Shown here in pieces: positions 44,847-52,794 of a stretch of 64,000 nucleotides of DNA; positions within the stretch are counted from its first letter, which is position 1; every line of letters starts with the position of its first letter. Origin of the DNA: Bordetella sp. FB-8 (GTDB taxonomy: Bacteria > Pseudomonadota > Gammaproteobacteria > Burkholderiales > Burkholderiaceae_B); the NCBI RefSeq assembly GCF_000382185.1, contig NZ_KB907784.1:2682633-2746632 (forward strand), in the 5' to 3' direction. The notes below the pieces were generated by a model. The model made no database searches, had not been told where the DNA came from, and saw nothing but the letters and a program-made list of their open reading frames with translations. The translations under genes were made by a program, and so were the position numbers.

Positions 44847-45719
44847 ATGAGCAAGTCGACGAAAAAAGCGCTGCGCGAGCAGGTGGCGCGGCGCAACGGC
44901 ATGATCGTGGCCGGGGCGTTCAACGCCATGAGCGCCAAGGTTGTCGCGGACCAGGGTTTCGAGGCCGTCTACCTCACGGGGGCCGGTCTGACCAATATGC
45001 ATTACGGCGTGCCCGACCTGGGCATCATCGGCCTGCGCGATGTGGCCGACGCCACCTCGCGAATCCGCGATGCGGTCGACCTGCCGCTCATCGTCGATGC
45101 CGACACCGGCTTTGGCAACGCGGTCAACGTGTGGCATACCGTGCGCACGCTCGAGCGCGCCGGTGCCGACGCCATTCAGCTCGAAGACCAGGTCTTTCCC
45201 AAGCGCTGCGGCCACTTCGCCGGCAAGGCGGTGGCGCCGCTCGCGGAAATGCTCGACAAGATCCGCGCCGCCGCCGATGCGCGACGCGATGCGGACTTCC
45301 AGATCATTGCGCGTACCGATGCGCGGGCGGTGGAGGGGTTCGAGGGCGCCATCGAGCGGGCCGCGCGCTTTGCGGAAGCGGGCGCCGACATTCTCTTTGT
45401 CGAGGCCATGACAACGGCCGAGGAGATCCGCGAGATTCCCAAGCGTCTGAGCCATCCGCTGCTCATCAATATCGTGGTCGGCGGCAAGACGCCCACTCTG
45501 ACCGCCGAAGAACTGGGCAAGCAGGGCTACAGTCTGGTGCTGTACGCCAATGCGGCCCTGCAGGGGGCGGTGCTGGGCATGCAGAAGGCGCTCTCGACCT
45601 TGCGCCGCGACGGCAAGCTCGACGAGGATCCCGGCCTGTTGGCGCCTTTCAACGAACGCCAGCGCCTGGTCAGCAAGGATCTCTACGACGAGCTGGAACA
45701 GCGCTACGCGCAGCGTTGA
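44847..45719 (+). CDS. Isocitrate lyase/PEP mutase superfamily lyase (methylisocitrate lyase-like)
   Basis: 290 residues, (beta/alpha)8 barrel. D-A-D-T-G-F-G-N (84-91) holds the Mg-binding aspartates and K-R-C121-G-H is the lyase catalytic loop in place of the PEP-mutase loop, so a C-C lyase (2-methylisocitrate, 2,3-dimethylmalate or related) is more likely than a phosphonate-forming mutase despite the phosphonate genes nearby. AAAGGAG precedes the ATG. The exact substrate is open; oxaloacetate decarboxylase-like relatives exist. Confidence 0.85.
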   Translation: MSKSTKKALREQVARRNGMIVAGAFNAMSAKVVADQGFEAVYLTGAGLTNMHYGVPDLGIIGLRDVADATSRIRDAVDLPLIVDADTGFGNAVNVWHTVRTLERAGADAIQLEDQVFPKRCGHFAGKAVAPLAEMLDKIRAAADARRDADFQIIARTDARAVEGFEGAIERAARFAEAGADILFVEAMTTAEEIREIPKRLSHPLLINIVVGGKTPTLTAEELGKQGYSLVLYANAALQGAVLGMQKALSTLRRDGKLDEDPGLLAPFNERQRLVSKDLYDELEQRYAQR

Positions 45720-45767
45720 TCGGCGTTTTGCTTTGATCGCGGCTTTTGCGTTCTTGAGCCGTCCGCC

Positions 45768-45786
45768 GCGTCTGCGCGGCAGACGC
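45768..45786. terminator. Hairpin after lyase gene
   Basis: GCGTCTG and CAGACGC form a 7-bp stem with a CGCGG loop, 49 bases after the lyase stop. No T-tract follows, so termination is uncertain. Confidence 0.3.
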
Positions 45787-45852
45787 ACAATCAATCAAGA
45801 CTGCCGCATATCATGCGCTGCCGATGGCCCAGGCAAGTCTGCGTCGATGCCT

Positions 45853-45878
45853 TGAGAGCCTGGTAGTTGGGCCTCTCA
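45853..45878. terminator. Second hairpin between convergent lyase and phnM genes
   Basis: TGAGAG and CTCTCA pair with a partly paired GCC/GGC interior. It lies between convergent transcripts; there is no T-tract on the plus strand. The whole 45720-45948 spacer otherwise shows nothing coding. Confidence 0.25.
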
Positions 45879-45948
45879 GCACTGGCCCAACGGTTTAGAA
45901 AATCAACGATCACCGTTCACTTCAAGCCGCCAACGCCCGCGCCTGCCT

Positions 45949-47097
45949 CTACCGATAACGGGTGGCGCACACCAGCCGGCCCGCCGACCAGACATGGCTT
46001 GGTTGCGGCAGTCGCCCCTGTCTGCTCACGGCGGTCAGATCGGCGCGCAGTCCCGCCTGGATGCGTCCGCGGTCGGCCAAGCCTGCGGCCTGCGCGGGAT
46101 TGCACGTGACCAGGGCCGCGGCCTGAGGCAGGGTCAGGTCCGACTGTTCCAGCACGGTGAACACCGCGGCAATCAGCGTGGACGGCTGGTAGTCCGAGCA
46201 TAGGCAGTGCGTCACGCCGGCGCGTATGCCGTCGATGGCGCGCATCGATCCGCTCTGGCTGCCGCCGCGCAGCACATTGGGCGCGCCCAGGATGGTGGCC
46301 AGGCCACAGGAGGCGGCGGCCTTGGCCGTGTCCAGGTTGATGGGGAATTCGCTGATGGCCACGCCCAGGTTGCGGATGGTGGCGATGCGCTGTACCGAAT
46401 CGTCGTCGTGGCTGGCCGTGGTCACGCCGGCGCGCTGCGCATGGGCGATCAGGCGTTCGACGCGCTCGATGGCGCCCTGGGCGCCCTTCATCTTGATCTG
46501 CGCGGCGTCCTCGGCCTGGACCCGGTCCATGCCGTGATTGCCCATCATGTATTGCAGATAGGACTCGCGCGACTTGAATTGCCCCTGGCCGGGCGAATGG
46601 TCCATGACCGACACCATGTCCACCGCGCCTGCGTCGATCAGGGTTTCGATCAGCGGCAGCGCCTTGGGATCGGTGATTTCATAGCGCAGATGCACGCGGT
46701 TATCGACCAGGCCCTGCTTGCCAAAGGCGTGGATGGCGCGCGCCAGTTCGGCCGCTGTCTCGTTGTTGCGCACCCCCCATTCCTTGTTGGAGAAGGACAA
46801 GGCGTGGTAGGGCGTGGTGATGCCCGACATGGCGTTGCGGCGGTCGACCTGGGCCAGGGCGAAGTCCAGCGGGAATAGCACGTTCGCGCGTGGCTCGGCT
46901 TCCTTCTCGATGGCGTCGCAATGCAAGTCGACCAGGCCGGGCATGAGCCACTGGTCCTGCAGATCCACGACCTGTGCGCGGTGGCTGCCGGCCGGTTCGA
47001 TTGCGGCGATGACGCCGTCCTCGATCAGGACGGCGCTGTTTTCCAGGGTGGCATTGGGCAGAACGACGCGGGCGCGGGTGATGTAGGTGGCGGTCAT
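45949..47097 (-). CDS. phnM: Ribose 1-methylphosphonate 5-triphosphate diphosphatase PhnM (operon copy)
   Basis: 382 residues, amidohydrolase superfamily. The metal-binding start L-H-C-D-A-I-E-K-E-A-E-P-R, T-A-S-H-D-D-D-S and C-S-D-Y-Q-P-S-T motifs are those of PhnM, which removes pyrophosphate from the ribose 1-alkylphosphonate 5-triphosphate made by PhnGHIL, yielding the PhnJ substrate. It ends the leftward phnGHIJKLM operon, 15 bases after phnL. A second PhnM-like gene lies at 52795. Confidence 0.95.
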   Translation of the reverse strand: MTATYITRARVVLPNATLENSAVLIEDGVIAAIEPAGSHRAQVVDLQDQWLMPGLVDLHCDAIEKEAEPRANVLFPLDFALAQVDRRNAMSGITTPYHALSFSNKEWGVRNNETAAELARAIHAFGKQGLVDNRVHLRYEITDPKALPLIETLIDAGAVDMVSVMDHSPGQGQFKSRESYLQYMMGNHGMDRVQAEDAAQIKMKGAQGAIERVERLIAHAQRAGVTTASHDDDSVQRIATIRNLGVAISEFPINLDTAKAAASCGLATILGAPNVLRGGSQSGSMRAIDGIRAGVTHCLCSDYQPSTLIAAVFTVLEQSDLTLPQAAALVTCNPAQAAGLADRGRIQAGLRADLTAVSRQGRLPQPSHVWSAGRLVCATRYR

Positions 47098-47112
47098 GGG
47101 TGCGACTGCGTG

Positions 47113-47829
47113 TCAGCGCGCCGCGGCCGCTGTCGGCGCGGCGGCTTGCAGTGGTAGGAGCCGGGTGGCGACTGCGTCGCGCGTGGCTTGGTCATGGAAG
47201 ATGCCGATCAGGCAGCGGCCGTCTGCCTTGGCGTCGCGGATGAGCTCGATCACCACGGCGCGGTTGTCTGCGTCCAGCGAAGCGGTGGGCTCGTCCAGCA
47301 GCAGGATGGGGTGGCCGCCTATCAGGCCGCGCGCGATGTTCACGCGCTGCTGCTCGCCGCCCGAGAACGTGGCGGGCGCCAGGCTCCAGAGGCGTTCGGG
47401 TACGTTCAGGCGGGCGAGCAGTTCGGCGGCCTGGTCGCGCGCCGACTCGGCGGGCGCGCCGCGCTGGCGTAGCGGTTCGGCTACCACGTCCAGTGTTGGC
47501 ACGCGTGGAATCACGTGCAGGAACTGGCTGACGTAGGCGACGGTATGGCGGCGCAGGGCCAGGATCTGCTGTTCCGTGGCCTGGGCGATATCCGTCCACT
47601 GCGTACCCTGGCGGATTCCAATGCTGCCTTCGGTCGCCAGGTAGTTGCCATAGAGGCAGCGCAGCAGCGTGCTCTTGCCCGCGCCCGAGGGGCCGGCCAG
47701 CACCAGGCAGTCGCCGGGGCCGGCATCGAAGTTCACGGCTTCGAGCACAGGCAGGCGGATGCCGCCCTGATTGTGCAGGGTGAACAGTTTGCGCAGTCCG
47801 CGCACTTCAATCATGGATGTGTTGGTCAT
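47113..47829 (-). CDS. phnL: C-P lyase ABC-type protein PhnL
   Basis: 238 residues from the ATG at 47829; an in-frame ATG at 47907 would add 26 residues unlike the family. Walker A G-P-S-G-A-G-K-S-T, signature F-S-G-G-E-Q-Q-R, Walker B I-L-L-L-D-E-P and F-H-D in the H-loop position are present. PhnL associates with the C-P lyase core and is needed, with PhnGHI, for attaching phosphonate to the ribose of ATP. It follows phnK by 79 bases, the loosest joint in the operon. Confidence 0.95.
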   Translation of the reverse strand: MTNTSMIEVRGLRKLFTLHNQGGIRLPVLEAVNFDAGPGDCLVLAGPSGAGKSTLLRCLYGNYLATEGSIGIRQGTQWTDIAQATEQQILALRRHTVAYVSQFLHVIPRVPTLDVVAEPLRQRGAPAESARDQAAELLARLNVPERLWSLAPATFSGGEQQRVNIARGLIGGHPILLLDEPTASLDADNRAVVIELIRDAKADGRCLIGIFHDQATRDAVATRLLPLQAAAPTAAAAR

Positions 47830-47908
47830 GTCAGTCTGCGCCCGGCCGCCTGAAAGAGGCGCAAGCGCACTGCGTAGGCAGGGGCGTGGAGCGTGTGGGT
47901 TCGTCATG

Positions 47909-48685
47909 TCAGCGCTGCAGAATCGAAGACACCAGCAATTGAGTATAGGGATGCTGCGGATCATCCAGTATCTGGTCGGTAAGGCCGCTCTCGACCACCC
48001 CTCCATCCTTCATGACCAGCGTGCGCTGCGCCAGCAGGCGCGCCACCGCCAGATCATGCGTGACGACGATCGCGGCCAGGTGCAGGTCGGTGACCAGTTG
48101 GCGCAGCAAGTCCAGCAGGCGTGCCTGTACCGACACGTCCAGCGAGGCGGTGGGTTCGTCCATGAACACCATGCGCGGATGCGTGACCAGGTTGCGCGCG
48201 ATCTGCAGGCGCTGCTGCATGCCGCCCGAGAACGAATCGGGGGCGTCGTCCAGTCGGCCCCGATCGATTTCCATCTTGTCCAGCCACTCGCCGGCAGTGG
48301 CGCGCAGATCGCCATAGTTGCGGTTGCCGATGGCCATCAGGCGCTCGGCGATATTGGCACCGGCGCTGACCTGCATGCGCAGGCCATCGCGGGCGTGCTG
48401 GCGCACGAAGCCCCAGTCGGTGCGCGACAGCACGCGGCGACGCGCGGCCGACAGCGTCTGCAAGTCGACCAGGCCGTCTTCGCGGGTGTCGTACCAGACG
48501 CTGCCCGCTTCGGGCCGCACCTGGCACGACACGGCTGAAAGCAAGGTGGATTTGCCCGAGCCGGACTCGCCCACCACACACAGGACCTCGCCGGGATAGA
48601 GATCGAAGCTCACGTCGCGACAGCCGTGTATGCCGTCCCAGGTGTGGGTGAGATCGCGCGCCGAAAGCAGTGGCGTGGCGTTCAT
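47909..48685 (-). CDS. phnK: C-P lyase ABC-type protein PhnK
   Basis: 258 residues from the ATG at 48685, which overlaps the phnJ stop by 4 bases. Walker A G-E-S-G-S-G-K-S-T, signature F-S-G-G-M-Q-Q-R and Walker B V-F-M-D-E-P resemble oligopeptide-type ATPases, as is usual for PhnK, and the D-W-G-F-V-R-Q-H segment is typical. PhnK docks on PhnJ in the C-P lyase core complex. Confidence 0.96.
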   Translation of the reverse strand: MNATPLLSARDLTHTWDGIHGCRDVSFDLYPGEVLCVVGESGSGKSTLLSAVSCQVRPEAGSVWYDTREDGLVDLQTLSAARRRVLSRTDWGFVRQHARDGLRMQVSAGANIAERLMAIGNRNYGDLRATAGEWLDKMEIDRGRLDDAPDSFSGGMQQRLQIARNLVTHPRMVFMDEPTASLDVSVQARLLDLLRQLVTDLHLAAIVVTHDLAVARLLAQRTLVMKDGGVVESGLTDQILDDPQHPYTQLLVSSILQR

Positions 48686-49575
48686 GCCCGGTCTTCCCTG
48701 GTTTTTGCCGTGGCCTGCCCGGTCTGCCTTCCGGCGCAGTACTCGGTGTCTGAGCACACGAAGTGGCGCGTGCCCTGGTCGTCGACGATGATTTCATCGA
48801 GAAAGCTGTCGCCCGAGCCGCACAGGCTGCAGCATTCCGACCATTTTTCGATGGTGAAAGGGTAGTCCTCGAAGTCCAGGCTCTTGACGCGGGTGTAGGG
48901 AGGCACGGCGTACACGCGTTTTTCGCGGCCGGCGCCAAAGAGCATCAGTGCTGGACTGCGATCGAGCTTGGGGTTGTCGAACTTGGGTATGGGCGATGGC
49001 CGCATCATGTAGCGCTCGTTGACGATCACCGGGTAGTCGTACGCGGTGGCAATGTGGCCGTAGCGCGCGATGTCCTCGTACAGCTTGACGTGCATGGCGC
49101 CGTATTCGGCCAGCGCGTGCATGGTGCGGGTCTCGGCCTCGCTGGGTTCGAGCCAGCGCAGCGGTTCCGAGATAGGCACCTGGAACACCATCACCTGGCC
49201 TTCGGCCAGCGGCGTCTCGGGGATGCGGTGCCGCGTCTGGATGAGGGTTGCCTGGCGGGTGGACTCGGTCGTGCGCACGCCGGTCACGCGGCCGAAGAAA
49301 CGGCGGATATTGATGGCGTTGGTCGTGTCGTCCGAGCCCTGGTCTATGACCTTGAGCACGTCGTCCGGACCAATGATCGATGCGGTGATCTGGATGCCGC
49401 CCGTGCCCCAGCCATAGGGCAAAGGCATCTCGCGGCTGCCGAAGGGCACCTGGCAGCCGGGGATGGCGACGGCCTTGAGCAGGGCGCGGCGCACCATGCG
49501 CTTGGTCGATTCGTCCAGATAGCCGAAGTTGTAGTGTTCGTCCCGATCGATTTGCATAGGGGGGGGTTCTTTCAT
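48682..49575 (-). CDS. phnJ: Carbon-phosphorus lyase PhnJ
   Basis: 297 residues; the ATG at 49575 has GAGG upstream (another ATG lies at 49557). The radical SAM/catalytic cysteine set is complete and correctly spaced: C-S-L-C (C-x2-C), 21 residues to the next Cys, then five to the last Cys (F-V-C-S-D-T-E-Y-C). PhnJ cleaves the C-P bond of 5-phosphoribosyl-1-phosphonate, giving the alkane and cyclic phosphate. The N-terminal codons contain a G8/C8 tract. Cytoplasmic, in the PhnGHIJ core. Confidence 0.97.
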   Translation of the reverse strand: MKEPPPMQIDRDEHYNFGYLDESTKRMVRRALLKAVAIPGCQVPFGSREMPLPYGWGTGGIQITASIIGPDDVLKVIDQGSDDTTNAINIRRFFGRVTGVRTTESTRQATLIQTRHRIPETPLAEGQVMVFQVPISEPLRWLEPSEAETRTMHALAEYGAMHVKLYEDIARYGHIATAYDYPVIVNERYMMRPSPIPKFDNPKLDRSPALMLFGAGREKRVYAVPPYTRVKSLDFEDYPFTIEKWSECCSLCGSGDSFLDEIIVDDQGTRHFVCSDTEYCAGRQTGQATAKTREDRA

Positions 49576-49577
49576 GC

Positions 49578-50702
49578 TCAGGCCTCGTCGGCGGTTTCAT
49601 GGCGGGCTGCCGCGGCCCCTTCATTCGCCTTGCCGGCGTGCTCGGCGTGTATGCGGCGCAGCAGCGCGAGTTCGGCCTGAAAGTCGACGTAGTGCGGCAG
49701 CTTCAGGTGCTGCACGAAGCCCGAGGCCTCGACGTTGTCGCTGTGGTAGAGCACGAACTCGATGTCGTTGGCCGGACTGCCGCCGGGTTCGCCCAACTCC
49801 TGTGCGCGCAGTGAGCGGTCGACCAGGGACATGGCCATGGCCTTGCGTTCGCCGTAGCCGAAGGACAGGCCATAGCCTCGGGTGAGCTTGGGGCATTGCT
49901 TGTCGGCGCCGCCGAACTGGCCGACCATCTGGCATTCCGTGATCTCGATTTCGCCCAGGCAAACGTCGAACCCCAGTTCTTCGACGTGCATCTCGACTTC
50001 CAGTGTGCCGTAGCGGATCTCGGCCACGAAGGGGTGGGTGTTGCCATAGCCGCGCTGCGTGGAATAGCCCATGGACAGGAGAAATCCCTCATCGCCCCTG
50101 GCCAGGTTCTGCAGGCGCGCGCCGCGCTCGGCAGGAAAGCTCAGCGGCTGGCGCGTCAGGTCGGTTCGCGGCGCCGGGTCGCCTGGCGCGGGCTCCTCGG
50201 GATCGATAAGCGCCTCCTGCAGCAGCAGATCGGTCACGCGCGAGGTCACGCGTTGCGCGCCATGCGGTACCGGCGGCAGCGCATCGGCCTGGCGCTCGGC
50301 CTCCAGGCTAAAGTCCAGAAGGCGCTGCGTGTAGTCGTAGGTTGGCCCCAGCATCTGGCCGCCGGGCAGGTCCTTGAAGGTGGACGATATGCGGCGCTGC
50401 AGGACCATGCGGCCAGTATCGATGGGGCACGTATAGCCGAAGCGCGGCAGCGTCGTGCGGTAGGCGCGCAGCAGGAAGATGGCCTCGATCAGGTCGCCGC
50501 CGGCCTGCTTGATGGCAAGTGCCGCCAGATGCGGGTCGTACAGCGAGCCTTCGCTCATCACGCGCGACACGGCCAGCGGCATCTGCTCGCGAATTTGCTC
50601 CAGCGCGAGTTCGGGCACGGCGGTGTCGCCGCGGCGATACTGGTCGAGCAGCTTGTAGGAATTGAGGATGGCGCGCTCGCCTCCTTTGACGGCAACGTAC
50701 AT
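49578..50702 (-). CDS. phnI: C-P lyase core subunit PhnI
   Basis: 374 residues with the family start Y-V-A-V-K-G-G-E-R-A-I and the conserved G-Y-G-L-S-F-G-Y-G-E-R-K-A-M-A-M segment and N-V-E-A-S-G-F-V-Q-H-L-K-L-P-H-Y-V-D-F near the end. PhnI acts as the nucleosidase/transferase that displaces adenine from ATP with phosphonate, together with PhnG, H and L. Stops and starts of phnH, phnI and phnJ are 1-2 bases apart. Confidence 0.97.
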   Translation of the reverse strand: MYVAVKGGERAILNSYKLLDQYRRGDTAVPELALEQIREQMPLAVSRVMSEGSLYDPHLAALAIKQAGGDLIEAIFLLRAYRTTLPRFGYTCPIDTGRMVLQRRISSTFKDLPGGQMLGPTYDYTQRLLDFSLEAERQADALPPVPHGAQRVTSRVTDLLLQEALIDPEEPAPGDPAPRTDLTRQPLSFPAERGARLQNLARGDEGFLLSMGYSTQRGYGNTHPFVAEIRYGTLEVEMHVEELGFDVCLGEIEITECQMVGQFGGADKQCPKLTRGYGLSFGYGERKAMAMSLVDRSLRAQELGEPGGSPANDIEFVLYHSDNVEASGFVQHLKLPHYVDFQAELALLRRIHAEHAGKANEGAAAARHETADEA

Positions 50703-50703
50703 G

Positions 50704-51327
50704 TCAGCTTTCCTGGAGGCCGATGCGGCAGGTGCGGGGCAGGCCGCACAGCAGGCTGCCGTGGGTAAGGATGGCGTCCACGCCCAGCGGAAAGCGCTGG
50801 TTGTTGGCCCGCCATTGCGCGAGGAAATCGCTGGGCAGGCCCCGTACGCGCAAGATCTGTTCGTCCTTGATGCCGGGGCCGGTCAGACGCAGGGGGGGGC
50901 CGCCTTGCAGTGATTCGACTTCGATGATCAGCGTGGCCGAGCGATCCGGGTAGGCCGGGTCGCCTAGGTCGCACTCGGCGATTGCAGGGAGGGCATGTCC
51001 GGCGGGAACCGCCACGAAGGCGGCAAGATCCAGTTTGGGCGTGATGCGGCTGCTGCAATGAAAGCGCAGGAACTGCTCCACGCCGGTGCCCATGCCGCGC
51101 GGCAGCCACAGGGGCGCATCGACGTCGATCAAGGTGAGCAGGGTGGCGGTCATGGCCTGCGACAGGCCAGCCGGCACGCCGCTTTGCACATCCAACTCAT
51201 GCACGCGGCCGGGGCGGGCGAGGGCGTCGAGCAACAGTCGAAAGACGATCTGCGTATCGGCGGGAGCATTGGCGAAACCGGGCAGGATGGCCGCGCCCGC
51301 TGCGCAGTTGGAAGTGGCGGCTGCCAT
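50704..51327 (-). CDS. phnH: C-P lyase core subunit PhnH
   Basis: 207 residues from the ATG at 51327, 1 base after the phnG stop; a longer upstream frame is antisense-free but unneeded. F-R-L-L-L-D-A-L-A-R-P-G near the N-terminus and G-P-G-I near residue 150 match PhnH. It is a core subunit of the PhnGHIJ complex without a known separate catalytic step. Confidence 0.94.
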   Translation of the reverse strand: MAAATSNCAAGAAILPGFANAPADTQIVFRLLLDALARPGRVHELDVQSGVPAGLSQAMTATLLTLIDVDAPLWLPRGMGTGVEQFLRFHCSSRITPKLDLAAFVAVPAGHALPAIAECDLGDPAYPDRSATLIIEVESLQGGPPLRLTGPGIKDEQILRVRGLPSDFLAQWRANNQRFPLGVDAILTHGSLLCGLPRTCRIGLQES

Positions 51328-51328
51328 C

Positions 51329-51805
51329 TCAGTCTTCTCCCCGCGCCAGCGTGAAGAAATCCACCTTGGACTGCGCGGCGATGCGCGCCGTGCGGTCGCG
51401 GCGCTCATCCGCGGCCCGGGCCAGCGGTTCGATCAGCGCGTCCTGCACGCGGTCATGCCATTGCCCGGTCTGCAGCAGCGCATCGGCCAGCGCGGCCTGT
51501 TCGGCGTGGCGCTGCGAGCGGCCGCGCACGTAGGCCACCCCCATGGTGCCGTCGGCCAGCAGCAGGGCGCAGCGCGTCACGGTGAGTTCCCCCAGGTTGA
51601 ACTGCGAGCCGGTTCCGCCGCTGCGGGCGCGCACCATGGCCATGCCGGTTTCTGGCTTGCGCAGCCACTGATGCGCGGGCAGGGCATCCAGGGCGCGCAA
51701 GGCATGGTCCAGTTCGGCAGGGTCGGCCTGAGCAAGCACGCGCATCCATCCCTGGCGCGCTGTCATGGGCTGGGCGTGGGTCGGGGATTTTCCGATGCTT
51801 TCCAT
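51329..51805 (-). CDS. phnG: C-P lyase core subunit PhnG
   Basis: 158 residues. T-A-R-Q-G-W-M-R-V-L-A near the N-terminus, E-T-G-M-A-M-V-R-A-R, F-N-L-G-E-L-T-V-T-R-C-A-L and the C-terminal K-V-D-F-F-T are the PhnG pattern. GAGGA precedes the ATG. First gene of the leftward C-P lyase operon, just downstream of the palindrome at 51813-51832. Confidence 0.95.
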   Translation of the reverse strand: MESIGKSPTHAQPMTARQGWMRVLAQADPAELDHALRALDALPAHQWLRKPETGMAMVRARSGGTGSQFNLGELTVTRCALLLADGTMGVAYVRGRSQRHAEQAALADALLQTGQWHDRVQDALIEPLARAADERRDRTARIAAQSKVDFFTLARGED

Positions 51806-51812
51806 TTATCCT

Positions 51813-51832
51813 CTAAACGTCTAGATGATTAG
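51813..51832. promoter_or_regulatory. 20-bp palindrome, candidate PhnF operator
   Basis: CTAAACGTCT and AGATGATTAG form an inverted repeat matching at 8 of 10 positions around TCTAGA, 8 bases before the phnG start and overlapping the position where its ribosome site begins. A GTCTAG core recurs at 52759-52764 before the second phnM. PhnF is encoded just to the right, so repression of both arms is likely. Confidence 0.5.
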
Positions 51833-52004
51833 TTGAATGTATTTTCGCAGACCTGGGTATTCAAGCGCAAGTGCATGAATTTAAGATGACAGACTGCTCA
51901 GATAATCGAGCACAACGGTGACATAGGGTGGCAATATGACGCCCGGCACGGGCAGGCGGGGAGAGCCCGATGCGGACCCGATAGGAATCGAGAAGGTAAG
52001 GAAC

Positions 52005-52727
52005 ATGGTTGAAAGAGGATCAGGCATCGCGGTGTGGCGTCAGATCAGCCAATTGCTGGCGGCGGACATACGCAAGAAGATTTACTCCCCAGGGGAGCAG
52101 TTGCCCACCGAATCCGAACTGGCGCAGCGCTACGGCGTCAATCGCCATACCGTTCGCCGCGCGATGGCCGAAATCGAGCAGGAGGGGCTGGTGCGCATCG
52201 AGCAGGGCCGCGGCACTTTCGTGCACGAGCACGCCATTACCTACGCTCTAGGCAAGCGCACGCGTTTTTCCGAGAACCTGCAGCGTCAAGGGCTGCCGGC
52301 GCATGGCGAGTTGCTGGGCAAGCAGAAGCTGCGCAACGCAGAGGCCGCCGTCCACCTGGGACTGGCACGCAACGCCGAACTGCTGCGCATACGCACGCTG
52401 GGGCGCTCGGGCAAGCGCGCCATCAGCCTGGCCGAGCATTATCTGGATGCGCAGCGCTTTCCCGGTTTCGCCGAACAGTTCGAGACGCTGCATTCGATTT
52501 CCAAGGCCTATGAGCAGTACGGCGTGAGCGACTACACGCGAAAATGGTCGCGTATCACCGCGACCCTGACAGATGCCGAAACGGCCCGCCTGCTGGGCCA
52601 GCCCAAGACCCGGCCGGTGCTGCAGGTCGAGGCCTTGAACGTCGACGCGCGCGGCACACCCCTGCAGTACGGCATCACCCGTTTCGGCGGCGATTGGGTG
52701 CAGTTGCTCGTCGGCGATTCGGACTGA
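52005..52727 (+). CDS. phnF: GntR/HutC-family regulator PhnF
   Basis: 240 residues from the ATG at 52005 (AAGGTAAGGAAC upstream); an in-frame ATG at 51936 has no such site. Winged HTH with P-T-E-S-E-L-A-Q-R-Y-G-V-N-R-H-T-V-R-R-A (about 35-60) and a UTRA ligand domain with E-H-Y-L-D-A and Y-T-R-K-W-S-R-I. PhnF represses phosphonate-use genes; here it is divergent from phnG and upstream of the second phnM. Confidence 0.93.
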   Translation: MVERGSGIAVWRQISQLLAADIRKKIYSPGEQLPTESELAQRYGVNRHTVRRAMAEIEQEGLVRIEQGRGTFVHEHAITYALGKRTRFSENLQRQGLPAHGELLGKQKLRNAEAAVHLGLARNAELLRIRTLGRSGKRAISLAEHYLDAQRFPGFAEQFETLHSISKAYEQYGVSDYTRKWSRITATLTDAETARLLGQPKTRPVLQVEALNVDARGTPLQYGITRFGGDWVQLLVGDSD

Positions 52728-52794
52728 TACATCTATACATCTGCTTGTCACGGACTTTGTCTAGCATCCTCAATCCATGGGAAGGAACTCAGCC

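Noticed and set aside
44847..45719. PEP phosphomutase (phosphonate biosynthesis) suggested by the nearby phosphonate genes
   Set aside because: The catalytic loop reads K-R-C-G-H, the lyase type, and no phosphonopyruvate decarboxylase is present.
49559..49566. G8 tract at the 5' end of phnJ as a phase-variation switch
   Set aside because: G8 tracts also occur inside rho (about 33625-33632) and phnH (about 50892-50899), so they reflect base composition; nothing suggests slippage control.
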